Positions 1 to 6,428 are shown, counted from the first letter of the stretch. The stretch: 6,811 bases of DNA from Micrococcales bacterium (GCA_003157445.1 PMJN01000196.1:2173-8983); one strand, 5' to 3'. Notes: generated by a model from the letters alone, not told the origin. Made by a program: numbers and translations.

Positions 1-1
1 T

Positions 2-91
2 GCGAACGCCGGCGAGCGGCCTAAAGCAGACGCGGAAGCGAAGCCCGCGCCGATGGAGGATCAGGCTACGGGACGGGTTCAGGGGTTGTGA
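2..91 (+). CDS. Possible 3' end of an upstream gene (partial, unidentified)
   Basis: Frame 2 is open from the left edge and encodes 29 residues ending ...KPAPMEDQATGRVQGL, then TGA at 89-91. The composition (Ala, Glu, Lys, Pro) is typical of a disordered actinobacterial C-terminal tail. No domain is visible and the product cannot be named. Frame 3 is also open over the same stretch, so the reading frame is not certain. The bases to the left would settle it. Confidence 0.3.
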   Translation, partial: ANAGERPKADAEAKPAPMEDQATGRVQGL

Positions 92-322
92 GGACCGGCT
101 ACGTGCCCGCTGATCGTTCCTTCTGCGGTAACGGCGAGAGACCACCCACCTCCGGCTAGCACGTCGACTGACTCGCCACAGGCGACTGAGTTTTCCAGGT
201 TGAACATCAGGACCAGCCAGCAATTAGTTTGAAACGCGTATCTGGTGGACATGAGAACTGGCCGTTGGCGCTAGGTTTGGTGGCGGGCCGGTCCGACAGA
301 ATGTTGGGACCATTTAGGAGTC
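92..322. other. Intergenic leader upstream of the MgtE-like/NRAMP operon
   Basis: I see no convincing gene here. A small hairpin, TCGCC-aca-GGCGA (173-185), is followed by TTTT at 191-194 and could be a weak terminator for an upstream gene, but the stem is only 5 bp. I looked for an M-box (ykoK) or yybP-ykoY metal riboswitch, which would make sense in front of a metal-transport operon, and did not recognise the conserved core of either. The region is slightly more AT-rich around 215-240, which fits a promoter. Confidence 0.5.
200..230 (+). promoter_or_regulatory. Candidate housekeeping-sigma promoter for the metal-transport operon
   Basis: TTGAAC (200-205) resembles a -35 box. TAGTTT (225-230) fits the actinobacterial -10 pattern TANNNT. 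The spacer is 19 nt, longer than ideal. The site lies about 90 nt before the first gene, in the most AT-rich part of the leader. This is motif matching only; a second TTGAAA at 229-234 has no good -10 partner. Confidence 0.2.
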
Positions 323-1675
323 GTGGAGGTGGCCGTGCCTGACTTGCTGCCTTCTAAGGCCCGGGACGGCCGGCGGCGGCGTTTCAGAAGCCGTGGGATG
401 CTGGTCCGCCAGTCGGTGAACTCGTCCTTGGTCTCCGTCGCGGGTCTGATTCGGGCCCCTGTTCGAGATCTTGAGTCTCACCACGTAGGGCGCCTGGTCG
501 ACGTGGTCGTTCGTTGGGATCGCGGTGTCTACCCGCAGGTGTCGGGATTGGTGATCCGGATCGGGTCCCGTCGTGCGTTCGTCCATGTCGCCGACGTGTC
601 GAACATCGGGCGACGGGCGGTCCAGCTTGGATCGACTCGAGTGGATCTGAAGGACTTCGAGCGACGCCCTGGAGAGCAGCTTCTGCGCAAGGACGTCATC
701 GACCATCAGCTTCTCGATGTTGACGGCGCCCGGGTAGTGCGGGCGGCTGATCTGTATGTGGCCCATGGCGGATCGCGCTACTGGGTCGTCGGAGTGGACG
801 TCTCGTTTGTGTCATTCCTGCGACGGCTGCTTCCCGCCCGGATGAGCAGTCTGCCCACCGCTGAGCGTGTTTTGGACTTCGCGTCGATCCAGCCATTCGG
901 ACGTCCTGGGACACCTGTGAAGCTGCGCAAACCGCACCGGGGTCTGGAACAACTTCGACCTGCGGACCTGGCAGACCTGCTGGAGGACCTCGGTCGCCCG
1001 GAACAACGCGAACTGTTGTCACTGCTGCCTCCAGAGAGCGCGGCTGACGTCTTGGAGGAGATGGAACCCCGCAACCTTCGCCTCTTGCTGCGAGACGTGC
1101 CGATTGATCAGGCGGCACGGCTGGTCGCGATGATGGAACCCGACGAAGCGGTGGACGCCCTGCGTGACTTGTCCGAGGAAGACCGCGTCAGCTTGCTCGC
1201 GCAGATGCCCGCGGCCCAGGCGAATGAGCTGCGCGGGCTGTTGACCTTCCCCGAGGGCGTCGCTGGCGGGATTATGACCACCAAGATCGTGGTCCTGACC
1301 ACGAACGAGACGATCCGGGACGCCCGCGAGAAGGTGCGCGCTCGCCGGCGAGAGGAGGACGTCGACGGTCTTGTGGTTATCGACGGGGATGGACGCCTCA
1401 TCGACGATCTGTCGCTGATGGATCTGCTGGACAACGATCCCGACACGCCCATCGCGGCTGTTGTCGGCCCCCCTTACCCTGGCACCGTGCTGCCTGACGC
1501 GGACCTAGACGACGTGGTTGAGCAACTGACCGGCAACCGCGGGTCGTCCTTGGTCGTGGTGGATCTCGAGCATCGACCCATCGGCCGGATTCTCGCTGAT
1601 GATGTGGTCGACGCCCTTGTTTCGACCGACGTCCAACGACGCTGGCCCTGGCAAGCCAAAGGACTGGGGGGATGA
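323..1675 (+). CDS. Soluble PRC-barrel / MgtE N-domain / CBS-pair protein (magnesium-sensor-like)
   Basis: Predicted cytosolic protein of 450 aa. Residues 40-165 look like two PRC-barrel-type halves (PQVSGLVIR at 71-79, then LLRKDVIDHQLLDVDGARVV around 120-139). Residues 205-305 form the MgtE intracellular helical domain, with repeated L-x-x-L-x-P-E-x-A-A/V helices. The linker PEGVAGGIMTT (310-320) matches the MgtE junction into the CBS pair (315-370 and 375-435). In MgtE channels the N-domain and CBS pair bind Mg2+ and close the pore. Here the membrane domain is absent and the protein ends just after CBS2. The stop overlaps the NRAMP-like start (ATGA), so the protein is probably a regulatory partner of that transporter (inference). 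The start is uncertain: AGGAG at 316-320 lies too close to GTG 323 but suits GTG 329, and GGAGG at 325-329 suits GTG 335. The choice changes only 2-4 residues. Confidence 0.9.
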   Translation: MEVAVPDLLPSKARDGRRRRFRSRGMLVRQSVNSSLVSVAGLIRAPVRDLESHHVGRLVDVVVRWDRGVYPQVSGLVIRIGSRRAFVHVADVSNIGRRAVQLGSTRVDLKDFERRPGEQLLRKDVIDHQLLDVDGARVVRAADLYVAHGGSRYWVVGVDVSFVSFLRRLLPARMSSLPTAERVLDFASIQPFGRPGTPVKLRKPHRGLEQLRPADLADLLEDLGRPEQRELLSLLPPESAADVLEEMEPRNLRLLLRDVPIDQAARLVAMMEPDEAVDALRDLSEEDRVSLLAQMPAAQANELRGLLTFPEGVAGGIMTTKIVVLTTNETIRDAREKVRARRREEDVDGLVVIDGDGRLIDDLSLMDLLDNDPDTPIAAVVGPPYPGTVLPDADLDDVVEQLTGNRGSSLVVVDLEHRPIGRILADDVVDALVSTDVQRRWPWQAKGLGG

Positions 1676-2988
1676 CCGGCCCGGAGAGCGGGGCGCACCA
1701 CGAGACCCTCGAGTCTGTGGTGCCGGCTGGGGGGAACTCAGACAAGAATGCGCCGCGCACACGGTTGCGCAGAATCCAGTTGGCCACGATGCTCGGCGTT
1801 CTCGGCCCAGGACTGATCGCGGGTTTGTCCGACGACGACCCGGCTGGCATCACGACCTACTCGGTGCTGGGCACCAAGTACGGCTACCAGATGCTCTGGG
1901 TGCTTGGCGTGTCCACCATCGCGTTGGTCATGTTCCAATCGCTGGGCGCCCGCATTGGCGTCGTCACCGGTCAGGGCCTCGCGGGGCTGATCCGGCAGAA
2001 GTTCGGAGCCCGCTCCGCCGTAGTCGCGATCCTTGCGCTGCTAATCGCGAACATCGGCACGACCGCCGCGGAGTTCGCCGGGATCGCAGCAGGATTCGAG
2101 CTGTTCGGAATACCACGCCAATTCGCGGTGCCCGTCACTGCATTCCTTGTGTCGGTACTGGTCCTGCGGGGCGGGTTCAAGGGCATCGAGCGCGTACTGC
2201 TCGGCTTGTCCGCGATCTTCATCTGCTATGTAGCCGCCGGGGTCCTAGCCCACCCCGACTGGGGCGCCGCGTTCAAGGGACTGCTCGTGCCCACGATGCC
2301 GCTCACCCGAGATGCCGTCGTCATCGCCACTGCCACACTGGGCACGACCCTCGCCCCCTGGGGCCTGGCCTTCATTCAGTCCTACGCCGTCGACAAGCGC
2401 CTAACCACCGAGTCGCTGCCCTACCTACGCGTCGATGTGATCACTGGCGCGCTGCTCACCGGGATTATCGGCTTCTTCGTCGTCGTGTCGTGCGCGGCGA
2501 CCCTGCACGCCCACGGGCTCTCGATCAACGACGCCGCCGACGCTGCTGCGGCACTCGAACCTCTCGCCGGGACGCTGGCCAAGGACCTGTTCGCCATCGG
2601 ACTCATCGGTGCGGCCGTCTTGGCCGCTTCCATCCTGCCGCTGTCTACCGCGTACTCGGTCAGCGACCTCACCGGCAGCCCCGCCGCCCTTGACGACGAC
2701 CCACGATCCGCGCCCCTGTTCTACGGAACGTTTGCACTGGTCACAGTCATCGGCGCCGGCCTCGTCCTGATCCCGAATGCGCCGCTCGTCGCCATCCTGG
2801 TCCTCACCCAGGTCCTTAACGCGGTGCTTCTCCTGCCGTTGCTCTGGTTCATGTATGGGATCGCCCGCGACGGCGATCTCATGGGGGACTACCGCGCAGG
2901 TCGCGGCGCGGCCAGCGGATATTTGGTCACCATCGCCGTCATCGCCGTGTGCATCTTGGCTCTCGGCGCATTGTCCGTCCGGTCCTGA
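1672..2988 (+). CDS. NRAMP-superfamily divalent metal transporter with non-canonical metal site
   Basis: Inner-membrane transporter of 438 aa with about 11 hydrophobic helices (roughly 40-62, 72-92, 115-142, 152-166, 175-193, 214-236, 254-278, 303-329, 350-366, 370-396, 415-434). The length and helix count suit the NRAMP/MntH (SLC11) family. Helix 1 carries SDDDPAGI (53-60) in place of the DPGN motif: the Asp is kept but the metal-coordinating Asn is Gly. Helix 6 carries G-T-T-L-A-P-W (224-230) in place of G-A-T-V-M-P-H, so the ligand Met is Ala and the conserved His is Trp. In Mn/Fe NRAMPs the Met selects for transition metals. Its loss recalls the described NRAMP-related Mg2+ transporters, so Mg2+ or another hard cation is a better guess than Mn2+/Fe2+ (inference). 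Translation is coupled to the MgtE-like gene by an ATGA overlap. The mntH name is withheld because the substrate is doubtful. Confidence 0.9.
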   Translation: MTGPESGAHHETLESVVPAGGNSDKNAPRTRLRRIQLATMLGVLGPGLIAGLSDDDPAGITTYSVLGTKYGYQMLWVLGVSTIALVMFQSLGARIGVVTGQGLAGLIRQKFGARSAVVAILALLIANIGTTAAEFAGIAAGFELFGIPRQFAVPVTAFLVSVLVLRGGFKGIERVLLGLSAIFICYVAAGVLAHPDWGAAFKGLLVPTMPLTRDAVVIATATLGTTLAPWGLAFIQSYAVDKRLTTESLPYLRVDVITGALLTGIIGFFVVVSCAATLHAHGLSINDAADAAAALEPLAGTLAKDLFAIGLIGAAVLAASILPLSTAYSVSDLTGSPAALDDDPRSAPLFYGTFALVTVIGAGLVLIPNAPLVAILVLTQVLNAVLLLPLLWFMYGIARDGDLMGDYRAGRGAASGYLVTIAVIAVCILALGALSVRS

Positions 2989-3065
2989 CCCAAGCACATC
3001 CGGAAGCCCGGCAACGACGTCAATTCCTCCGCTCCAGTCTGTGGCCTGCCCCACCATCGCGCGCG

Positions 3066-3262
3066 CTAGCTGTCCTGACCAGCAGGTTGGTTAAGCGGCT
3101 GATGGGCGGGATTTTGCCGATTGGAGTGGGGCCGGTGGTGGTTGTACTGGTGAATCCATGCTGGCAGCCCGTGGCTGGCGTTCGCTGGTGTAGAAGCGTT
3201 TGAACGCCCAGGCGTCGGCCAGGGTGCGGTGGAAGCGCGCGATCTTGCCGTTGGTCTGAGGT
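3066..3262 (-). pseudogene. 3' remnant of an IS481-family transposase, frameshifted
   Basis: The minus strand reads PQTNGKIARFHRTLADAWAF and RFYTSE in one frame, then LPAWIHQYNHHRPHS in a second, then IGKIPPISRLTN in a third. Joined, these reproduce the end of the IS481 DDE catalytic domain, including the Q-T-N-G-K-I-x-R-F-H motif and the usual tail. Frame changes fall near 3176 and 3123 and each fits a small deletion. A typical AGQDS ending and a TAG (3066-3068) appear in the second frame, which implies another indel. Only about 65 codons remain of a protein usually over 300 aa, and the first two catalytic Asp residues are missing. The 5' break lies at a duplicated GC-rich motif. It cannot be active. 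Confidence 0.8.
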
Positions 3263-3297
3263 GGCCCTGCCCCCGTTTGAGGTGGCCCTGCCCCGTT
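3257..3297 (+). repeat. Tandem duplication of a 20-21 bp GC-rich unit
   Basis: The unit TGAGGTGGCCCTGCCCCGTT occurs at 3278-3297. It is preceded head-to-tail by a copy with one extra C (3257-3277). The duplication sits exactly where homology to the IS481 transposase stops and runs into the inverted repeat that follows. Short G-G-T-G-G-C-C-C repeats of this kind are found at the ends of IS21-type elements, so this may be a leftover element end (inference). Confidence 0.75.
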
Positions 3298-3343
3298 TCG
3301 CGGACTTTCAAGAAGCCGCATAACCCGTGTCCACGAAACGGGG
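3291..3343. repeat. Inverted repeat, 15 bp arms (14/15), possible insertion-sequence scar
   Basis: The left arm CCCCGTTTCGCGGAC (3291-3305) pairs with the right arm GTCCACGAAACGGGG (3329-3343), with one mismatch and a 23-nt spacer. With small gaps the match extends outward: GGTGGCC-CTG before the left arm against GGCCTGGCCAACC after the right arm. No T-run follows, so an intrinsic terminator is unlikely. The position between transposase debris and a truncated gene suggests two abutting element ends or an excision scar. It could also be a binding site. Confidence 0.65.
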
Positions 3344-3439
3344 GGGCCTGGCCAACCACACGTGTCGTACGCGTTGTCCACCACTGCCCTAAGACGGTTG
3401 TGGCGCTTTCGCTTACGGCTGTGGTGGGGGTCATAACTT

Positions 3440-3895
3440 ATGGGTCGTTACAGTGAGGTTGAGCGCAGGTTCGATGCTGACCCCGGCGCCCTCCTGCCGG
3501 ACCTGTCCGGTGTCGCGGCCGCGGTGAGCGAGGCGGTGGAGTCGCAGCTGGACGCCACGTACTTCGACACTGCCGACACGAGGTTGGCCCGGTACCGCAT
3601 CACGCTTCGCCGTCGGACCGGTGGCGACGATGCCGGCTGTCACCTCAAGTTGCCGGCTGGAGTGGACGAGCGCACCGAAGTCCGGCTCCCACTGGGCCGG
3701 GCAACCCGTAAGGTGCCGGTCGCTTTGGCCGCCGAGGTCCGCGCGCTCGTCCGAAACCTCCCGCTGGTCCCTATCGCGGTACTGCACACCGTCATCAGCA
3801 ACTCTTCGACCAAAACCATCGGCCGACGCGATGACAGCCGCCCACATGAGCCGTGGCTTACCGAACGAAGCACCCCCGGCTCCCGTCTCAGATGA
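3440..3895 (+). pseudogene. Truncated CYTH-domain protein (N-terminal part only)
   Basis: The reading frame encodes 151 aa. Residues 1-117 match the start of a CYTH (adenylate cyclase / thiamine triphosphatase-like) domain: the signature E-x-E-x-K appears as EVERR (6-10, final Lys replaced by Arg), followed by DATYFDTADTRLARY (38-52), TLRRRTGG (55-62), HLKLP (68-72) and ERTEVRLPLG (77-86). CYTH proteins use these charged strands to bind phosphates and Mg2+ in a beta tunnel. A complete domain needs about 180-200 residues, and actinobacterial members often continue into a CHAD domain. Here the match stops at about P111-T117 (near base 3790), and the last 34 residues resemble nothing recognised, so the tunnel cannot close. 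ATG 3440 has a G-rich stretch (3424-3430) upstream. The gene is probably dead or makes a short unstable protein. Confidence 0.7.
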
Positions 3896-3924
3896 CGAAC
3901 CGGCTATGGGCACGCGTAGTGGCT

Positions 3925-3960
3925 GTAGCCGGACTCCCACGACGAAGTCCTGACCGTGCC
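3925..3960 (+). repeat. Imperfect direct repeat, copy A
   Basis: This copy shares about 27 of 36 positions with 3995-4029, including CGGAC, ACGACG and TCCTGAC in the same order and spacing. It contains a short stem GGACT...AGTCC. The start-to-start distance to copy B is about 70 bp. Function unknown. It may be a duplicated end of something lost, or a small repeat family. Confidence 0.5.
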
Positions 3961-3994
3961 GTAGACCGATCGCTGACTGACGCGCTGAAAGGCT

Positions 3995-4029
3995 TGAGTC
4001 GGACGCCTACGACGGATCCTGACTTTGCC
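3995..4029 (+). repeat. Imperfect direct repeat, copy B
   Basis: Second copy of the 3925-3960 repeat, one base shorter. Here the GGACT/AGTCC stem has decayed to GGA...TCC, so base pairing is not conserved between copies. That argues against a selected RNA hairpin. Confidence 0.5.
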
Positions 4030-4271
4030 ATTTGCCAAGGATCCCCTTAGGAGAACGGCCGATTCCCCGCACCCGACCGATCGCGCCAAACAGCGCTGAA
4101 GAAACCATTCCACTTACCTCAGAAGGTCAACCGAGATGCGGCCCCGCGTACAGAGCCGTCTCGGAGCAGGTGGCAGATAACAGCTCAGCGATCTTCGTGG
4201 CACGCATGCTCGCTGCATGGCCTAAGCAGAATGCCACCCCGCGGCTGAAGAACGACGTCTCCGCGTCTTCC

Positions 4272-4352
4272 AACCCGGTCACTTACGGCGACGTTGCTGA
4301 GCCCGGGTCCGACTTCGAGCACCTGGCCGCAGATCTCATGCCCAAGAGTCGT
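4272..4352 (-). pseudogene. Internal fragment of a zinc-type (MDR) alcohol dehydrogenase
   Basis: The minus strand encodes RTTLGHEICGQVLEVG and then PGLSNVAVSDRV. This is the GroES-like segment of medium-chain zinc alcohol dehydrogenases: G-H-E, with the His and Glu of the catalytic zinc site, then the V-G-x-x-V-x-x-x-x-V-G-D-R-V turn, here with Ser for Gly before DRV. Only about 27 residues remain. Upstream there is no N-terminal strand region, and downstream the structural-zinc Cys cluster and Rossmann fold are missing. It lies just after the reductase gene, where an alcohol dehydrogenase acting on monooxygenase products would make sense, so it is probably the scar of a deleted pathway gene (inference). 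An ATG at 4412 is in frame but overlaps the reductase and has no support. Confidence 0.55.
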
Positions 4353-4404
4353 TCGGGCGGCGGCTGCCGGATAGCTATCTCCGGTCTCAGCGGATGAGCT
4401 CAAA

Positions 4405-5397
4405 TCACCCAAAGCGGTCGTAATGGATGTTGTCCAGGGACACCTTGCGCGTGTGCAGCATGCTCAAGACGGCATCTACCATGGGAGGTGGTCCGGCGAG
4501 GTAGATGTGCGCTGTTTCCAGGCCCTCGGGATGAGCCATCAGGGCGTCGGTCACGAAGCCGGTGAGGATCGAGGTATCTGCGCAGGGGTGAGCCGTTGCG
4601 GTGCGCAGCCGGCCGTCGGGCAGCCCGCCTATCAGGTCGGTGAGTTGCTGCCGGCAGACCAGTTCCGGTTCGGACCCTGCGCCGTAGAAGGCGTGCACCG
4701 GTCGAGGATCACCGACTACGGCCAGCCGGTGCGCGAGGGCCAGAATGGCCGAGATCCCAGTGCCCCCGGCTATCAGAAGGATGGGCCGGTCGTCATGCCT
4801 GAGCCACATGTCGCCGTAGGGGAGTTCGATCGGCACGACCGCGTGCAGGGGCAACGAGAAAAGGGCCTCGCTGCCCTGACCGCCTCCATAACGTTTGGCG
4901 ATGAACTGCACCTGTGAGTCCCCGGACGCGGCTGCCATTGAGTAGCAGCGGCGCAACTGTGGTTCCAGCTCGAGAACTGCGTACTGGCCCTCACGGTAGG
5001 TGACTGTCCGATCCAGCTGGAAATGGAACCGGCGAATGTCAGGGCCTAGCTCGTCGACAGCAGTGAGCTCGGCGGTGTAGTCGCCGGTCCCAAGGTGCGC
5101 ACGGGGCGATACGTCAGTCCAGACTGGTTTGAGAGTGAGGTCAGAGCGTGCGGTGCTTTGGCACGCCAGTATCCGGCCCCTTTTGGCATCTCGCGGGTGG
5201 ACGGCGGGAGCGCCGTCGAAGAGAGAGAGAACCTCGCCTTCCACGAGCGTCACCTTGCACGTGCCGCAGGATCCCCATCCGCACTCGAAGGGCAGCCAGA
5301 CACCGGCCCGGCGGGCGGCGGTGAGGATTCGCTCCCCTTCGTGGAGTTCGAAGTCCTCACCGCCCGGTGTCACCGTTACCCGGTAGGTCAAGCTCAC
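4405..5397 (-). CDS. Di-iron monooxygenase NAD(P)H reductase (TmoF/IsoF-type)
   Basis: Cytosolic electron-transfer flavoprotein of 330 aa. It takes hydride from NAD(P)H and passes single electrons to the operon's Rieske ferredoxin. Plant-type 2Fe-2S domain (1-90): Cys39, Cys44, Cys47 (CGWGSCGTC) and Cys79. FAD domain (about 103-200): EGQYA (136-140) and RCYSMA (150-155), the R-x-Y-S flavin motif. NAD domain (about 204-330): GGTGIS (211-216), AGPPPM (301-306) and the C-terminal IHYDRFG (324-330) that packs on the flavin. The length and domain order match the toluene-monooxygenase family. The start is GTG (5395-5397), 4 nt after the beta-subunit stop, with a GGGGGA stretch overlapping the end of the upstream gene. 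All cofactor residues are present, so it should be functional. It is the last intact gene of the operon. Confidence 0.93.
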   Translation of the reverse strand: MSLTYRVTVTPGGEDFELHEGERILTAARRAGVWLPFECGWGSCGTCKVTLVEGEVLSLFDGAPAVHPRDAKRGRILACQSTARSDLTLKPVWTDVSPRAHLGTGDYTAELTAVDELGPDIRRFHFQLDRTVTYREGQYAVLELEPQLRRCYSMAAASGDSQVQFIAKRYGGGQGSEALFSLPLHAVVPIELPYGDMWLRHDDRPILLIAGGTGISAILALAHRLAVVGDPRPVHAFYGAGSEPELVCRQQLTDLIGGLPDGRLRTATAHPCADTSILTGFVTDALMAHPEGLETAHIYLAGPPPMVDAVLSMLHTRKVSLDNIHYDRFG

Positions 5398-5401
5398 GGG
5401 G

Positions 5402-6427
5402 TTAGCTTCCCCCGGATGGCGCCGCGAGGCCGCAGGCCACTAAATGCAGCTGCTGAGCTGCGGCGGCAGCCTCGACCACGTCGGCGGCTGCAACTGGGTG
5501 TGCCGCCTGCTCGAAAAGCTCGCCAAGACTATTGACGGCTTCCAGTATTTGGGGCTGCCACTGGCTGACCCAACCACCGAGCACATCGGCAAGCTGCGGA
5601 TCCCGCTCAAGGGAATAACGCACGAGCTCGGCAGACCACAACTGGCTTCGGCGGCTGTCCTCGTGGAACTCGGTGAACAGCATCTGAAGGAAATGGTCAT
5701 CATTCTGCCCGGCCAGTGCCGCGAACTGAACGTTGAGCACTTCATCCAGCAGCGGCTTGACGACGAGATTCAAAGCCGCGAAGCTCTCCCCCCAGTCGTA
5801 GGCGATCAGGAGCTTTTCCAGCGCCTCGCGGGTTGGCTGCCAAACTGAGTCCCGCTCCCAGGTGGTCCTTGCTGTGACGGTGGCAGCGAGGTGATCCCCG
5901 TGGGCGTTGGCGAGGACCTTCGTCCAGTACGAGATGCGCTGAATGCGTCGCATCTCGTCCGCAGCCTGGAAGTCCGCGCAGTTGGTGATGAAGGACGACG
6001 GAGCCATTTGGGCGACGTACAGCCCCGTCATCTGCAGGATGTGCAAGGGAAAGCGCAGCGGAACGAAGAACCGCTCGAGCGTGGCAACCCACTGTGGGCC
6101 CAAAGCCTGAGCCGATTCGGCCAGCTCATTCTGGTCGATGAGCTTGTCGACGAAGATTTCCCGCTCGTCCTGCCGGGCAATGTAGTCGCGGTAGGTGAGC
6201 TTGAAAGGGTCCCGGAACTGTTCCCAGTCCTCCACCTGGAAGGGTGATCCCTCACGGTGTTGCAGGTACCAGGCGTTCAGGGGCATTCCGGCGTGCTCGA
6301 AGGGCTGCGGATCGCGACGGAAGTGGTAGTGAAACTGCGAGGCTGTGACCTCATAGGGCGAGGGCTTGCGTCGCACGTCTCCGAGCAGACTCCAGGTCTT
6401 CGGCTTGGGCCGTGTGTTGGCTGCCAT
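5402..6427 (-). CDS. Di-iron monooxygenase hydroxylase beta subunit (TmoE/IsoE-type)
   Basis: 341 aa, the usual length for the family. The beta subunit adopts the ferritin-like fold of the hydroxylase but lacks the di-iron ligands. It forms the (alpha-beta-gamma)2 dimer core and supports docking of the coupling protein. Recognisable stretches, all close to toluene-4-monooxygenase TmoE: TWSLLGDVRRKPSPYE (11-26), MPLNAWY (48-54), QMAPSSFITNC (140-150) and YDWGESFAALNLVVKP (210-225). The Ala-rich tail (311-341) is poorly conserved. ATG 6427 is preceded by GAGAGGAAAG and lies 1 nt after the coupling-protein stop (TGA-C-ATG), so translation is probably coupled. Catalysis needs the alpha subunit, encoded beyond the right edge. 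Confidence 0.93.
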   Translation of the reverse strand: MAANTRPKPKTWSLLGDVRRKPSPYEVTASQFHYHFRRDPQPFEHAGMPLNAWYLQHREGSPFQVEDWEQFRDPFKLTYRDYIARQDEREIFVDKLIDQNELAESAQALGPQWVATLERFFVPLRFPLHILQMTGLYVAQMAPSSFITNCADFQAADEMRRIQRISYWTKVLANAHGDHLAATVTARTTWERDSVWQPTREALEKLLIAYDWGESFAALNLVVKPLLDEVLNVQFAALAGQNDDHFLQMLFTEFHEDSRRSQLWSAELVRYSLERDPQLADVLGGWVSQWQPQILEAVNSLGELFEQAAHPVAAADVVEAAAAAQQLHLVACGLAAPSGGS

Positions 6428-6428
6428 G

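Larger units (their letters stand above)
3791..4404. other. Gene-poor stretch with repeats and debris between convergent modules
   Basis: From the CYTH break to the reductase stop I find no intact gene. The stretch holds a pair of imperfect 35-bp direct repeats, an alcohol-dehydrogenase fragment, and a 51-codon minus-strand frame from GTG 4282 to TGA 4127 that contains SMRATKIAELLSATCSETAL. That frame looks protein-like but I do not recognise it, and the plus strand is open across the same bases. Next to the reductase stop, CCGGATAGCTATCTCCGG (4367-4384) can fold as a 5-bp stem on the minus strand. It has no T-run, so it is at most a weak terminator. Confidence 0.5.

Noticed and set aside
173..194. 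Intrinsic terminator of the upstream gene
   Set aside because: The stem is only TCGCC/GGCGA with a 3-nt loop, and the T-run is four bases placed 5 nt away. Too weak to call separately.
92..322. Magnesium (M-box) or manganese (yybP-ykoY) riboswitch before the transport operon
   Set aside because: The leader is long enough and the context fits, but I could not recognise the conserved core or supporting helices of either class. A covariance-model search would be decisive.
1599..2693. 364-codon plus-strand frame overlapping the NRAMP-like gene
   Set aside because: Its Arg/Pro/His-rich, membrane-free composition is typical of a shifted frame of a GC-rich gene, and the NRAMP frame has clear homology.
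3291..3343. Reading the inverted repeat as a bidirectional terminator
   Set aside because: The right arm is followed by a G-run and the left by a C-run, with no U tract in either direction. The long 23-nt spacer also argues against it.
3900..4130. tRNA or CRISPR in the repeat-containing stretch
   Set aside because: No T-arm consensus or cloverleaf could be found. There are only two diverged repeats, without regular spacers, so it is not a CRISPR array.
4367..4384. Terminator of the monooxygenase operon
   Set aside because: A 5-bp stem with an 8-nt loop and no T-run on the minus strand. The core is simply a palindrome, GATAGCTATC.
4032..4397. 121-codon plus-strand frame between the convergent modules
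   Set aside because: It runs antisense through the dehydrogenase remnant, has no recognisable domain and no ribosome-binding site, and is probably open only because of GC bias.
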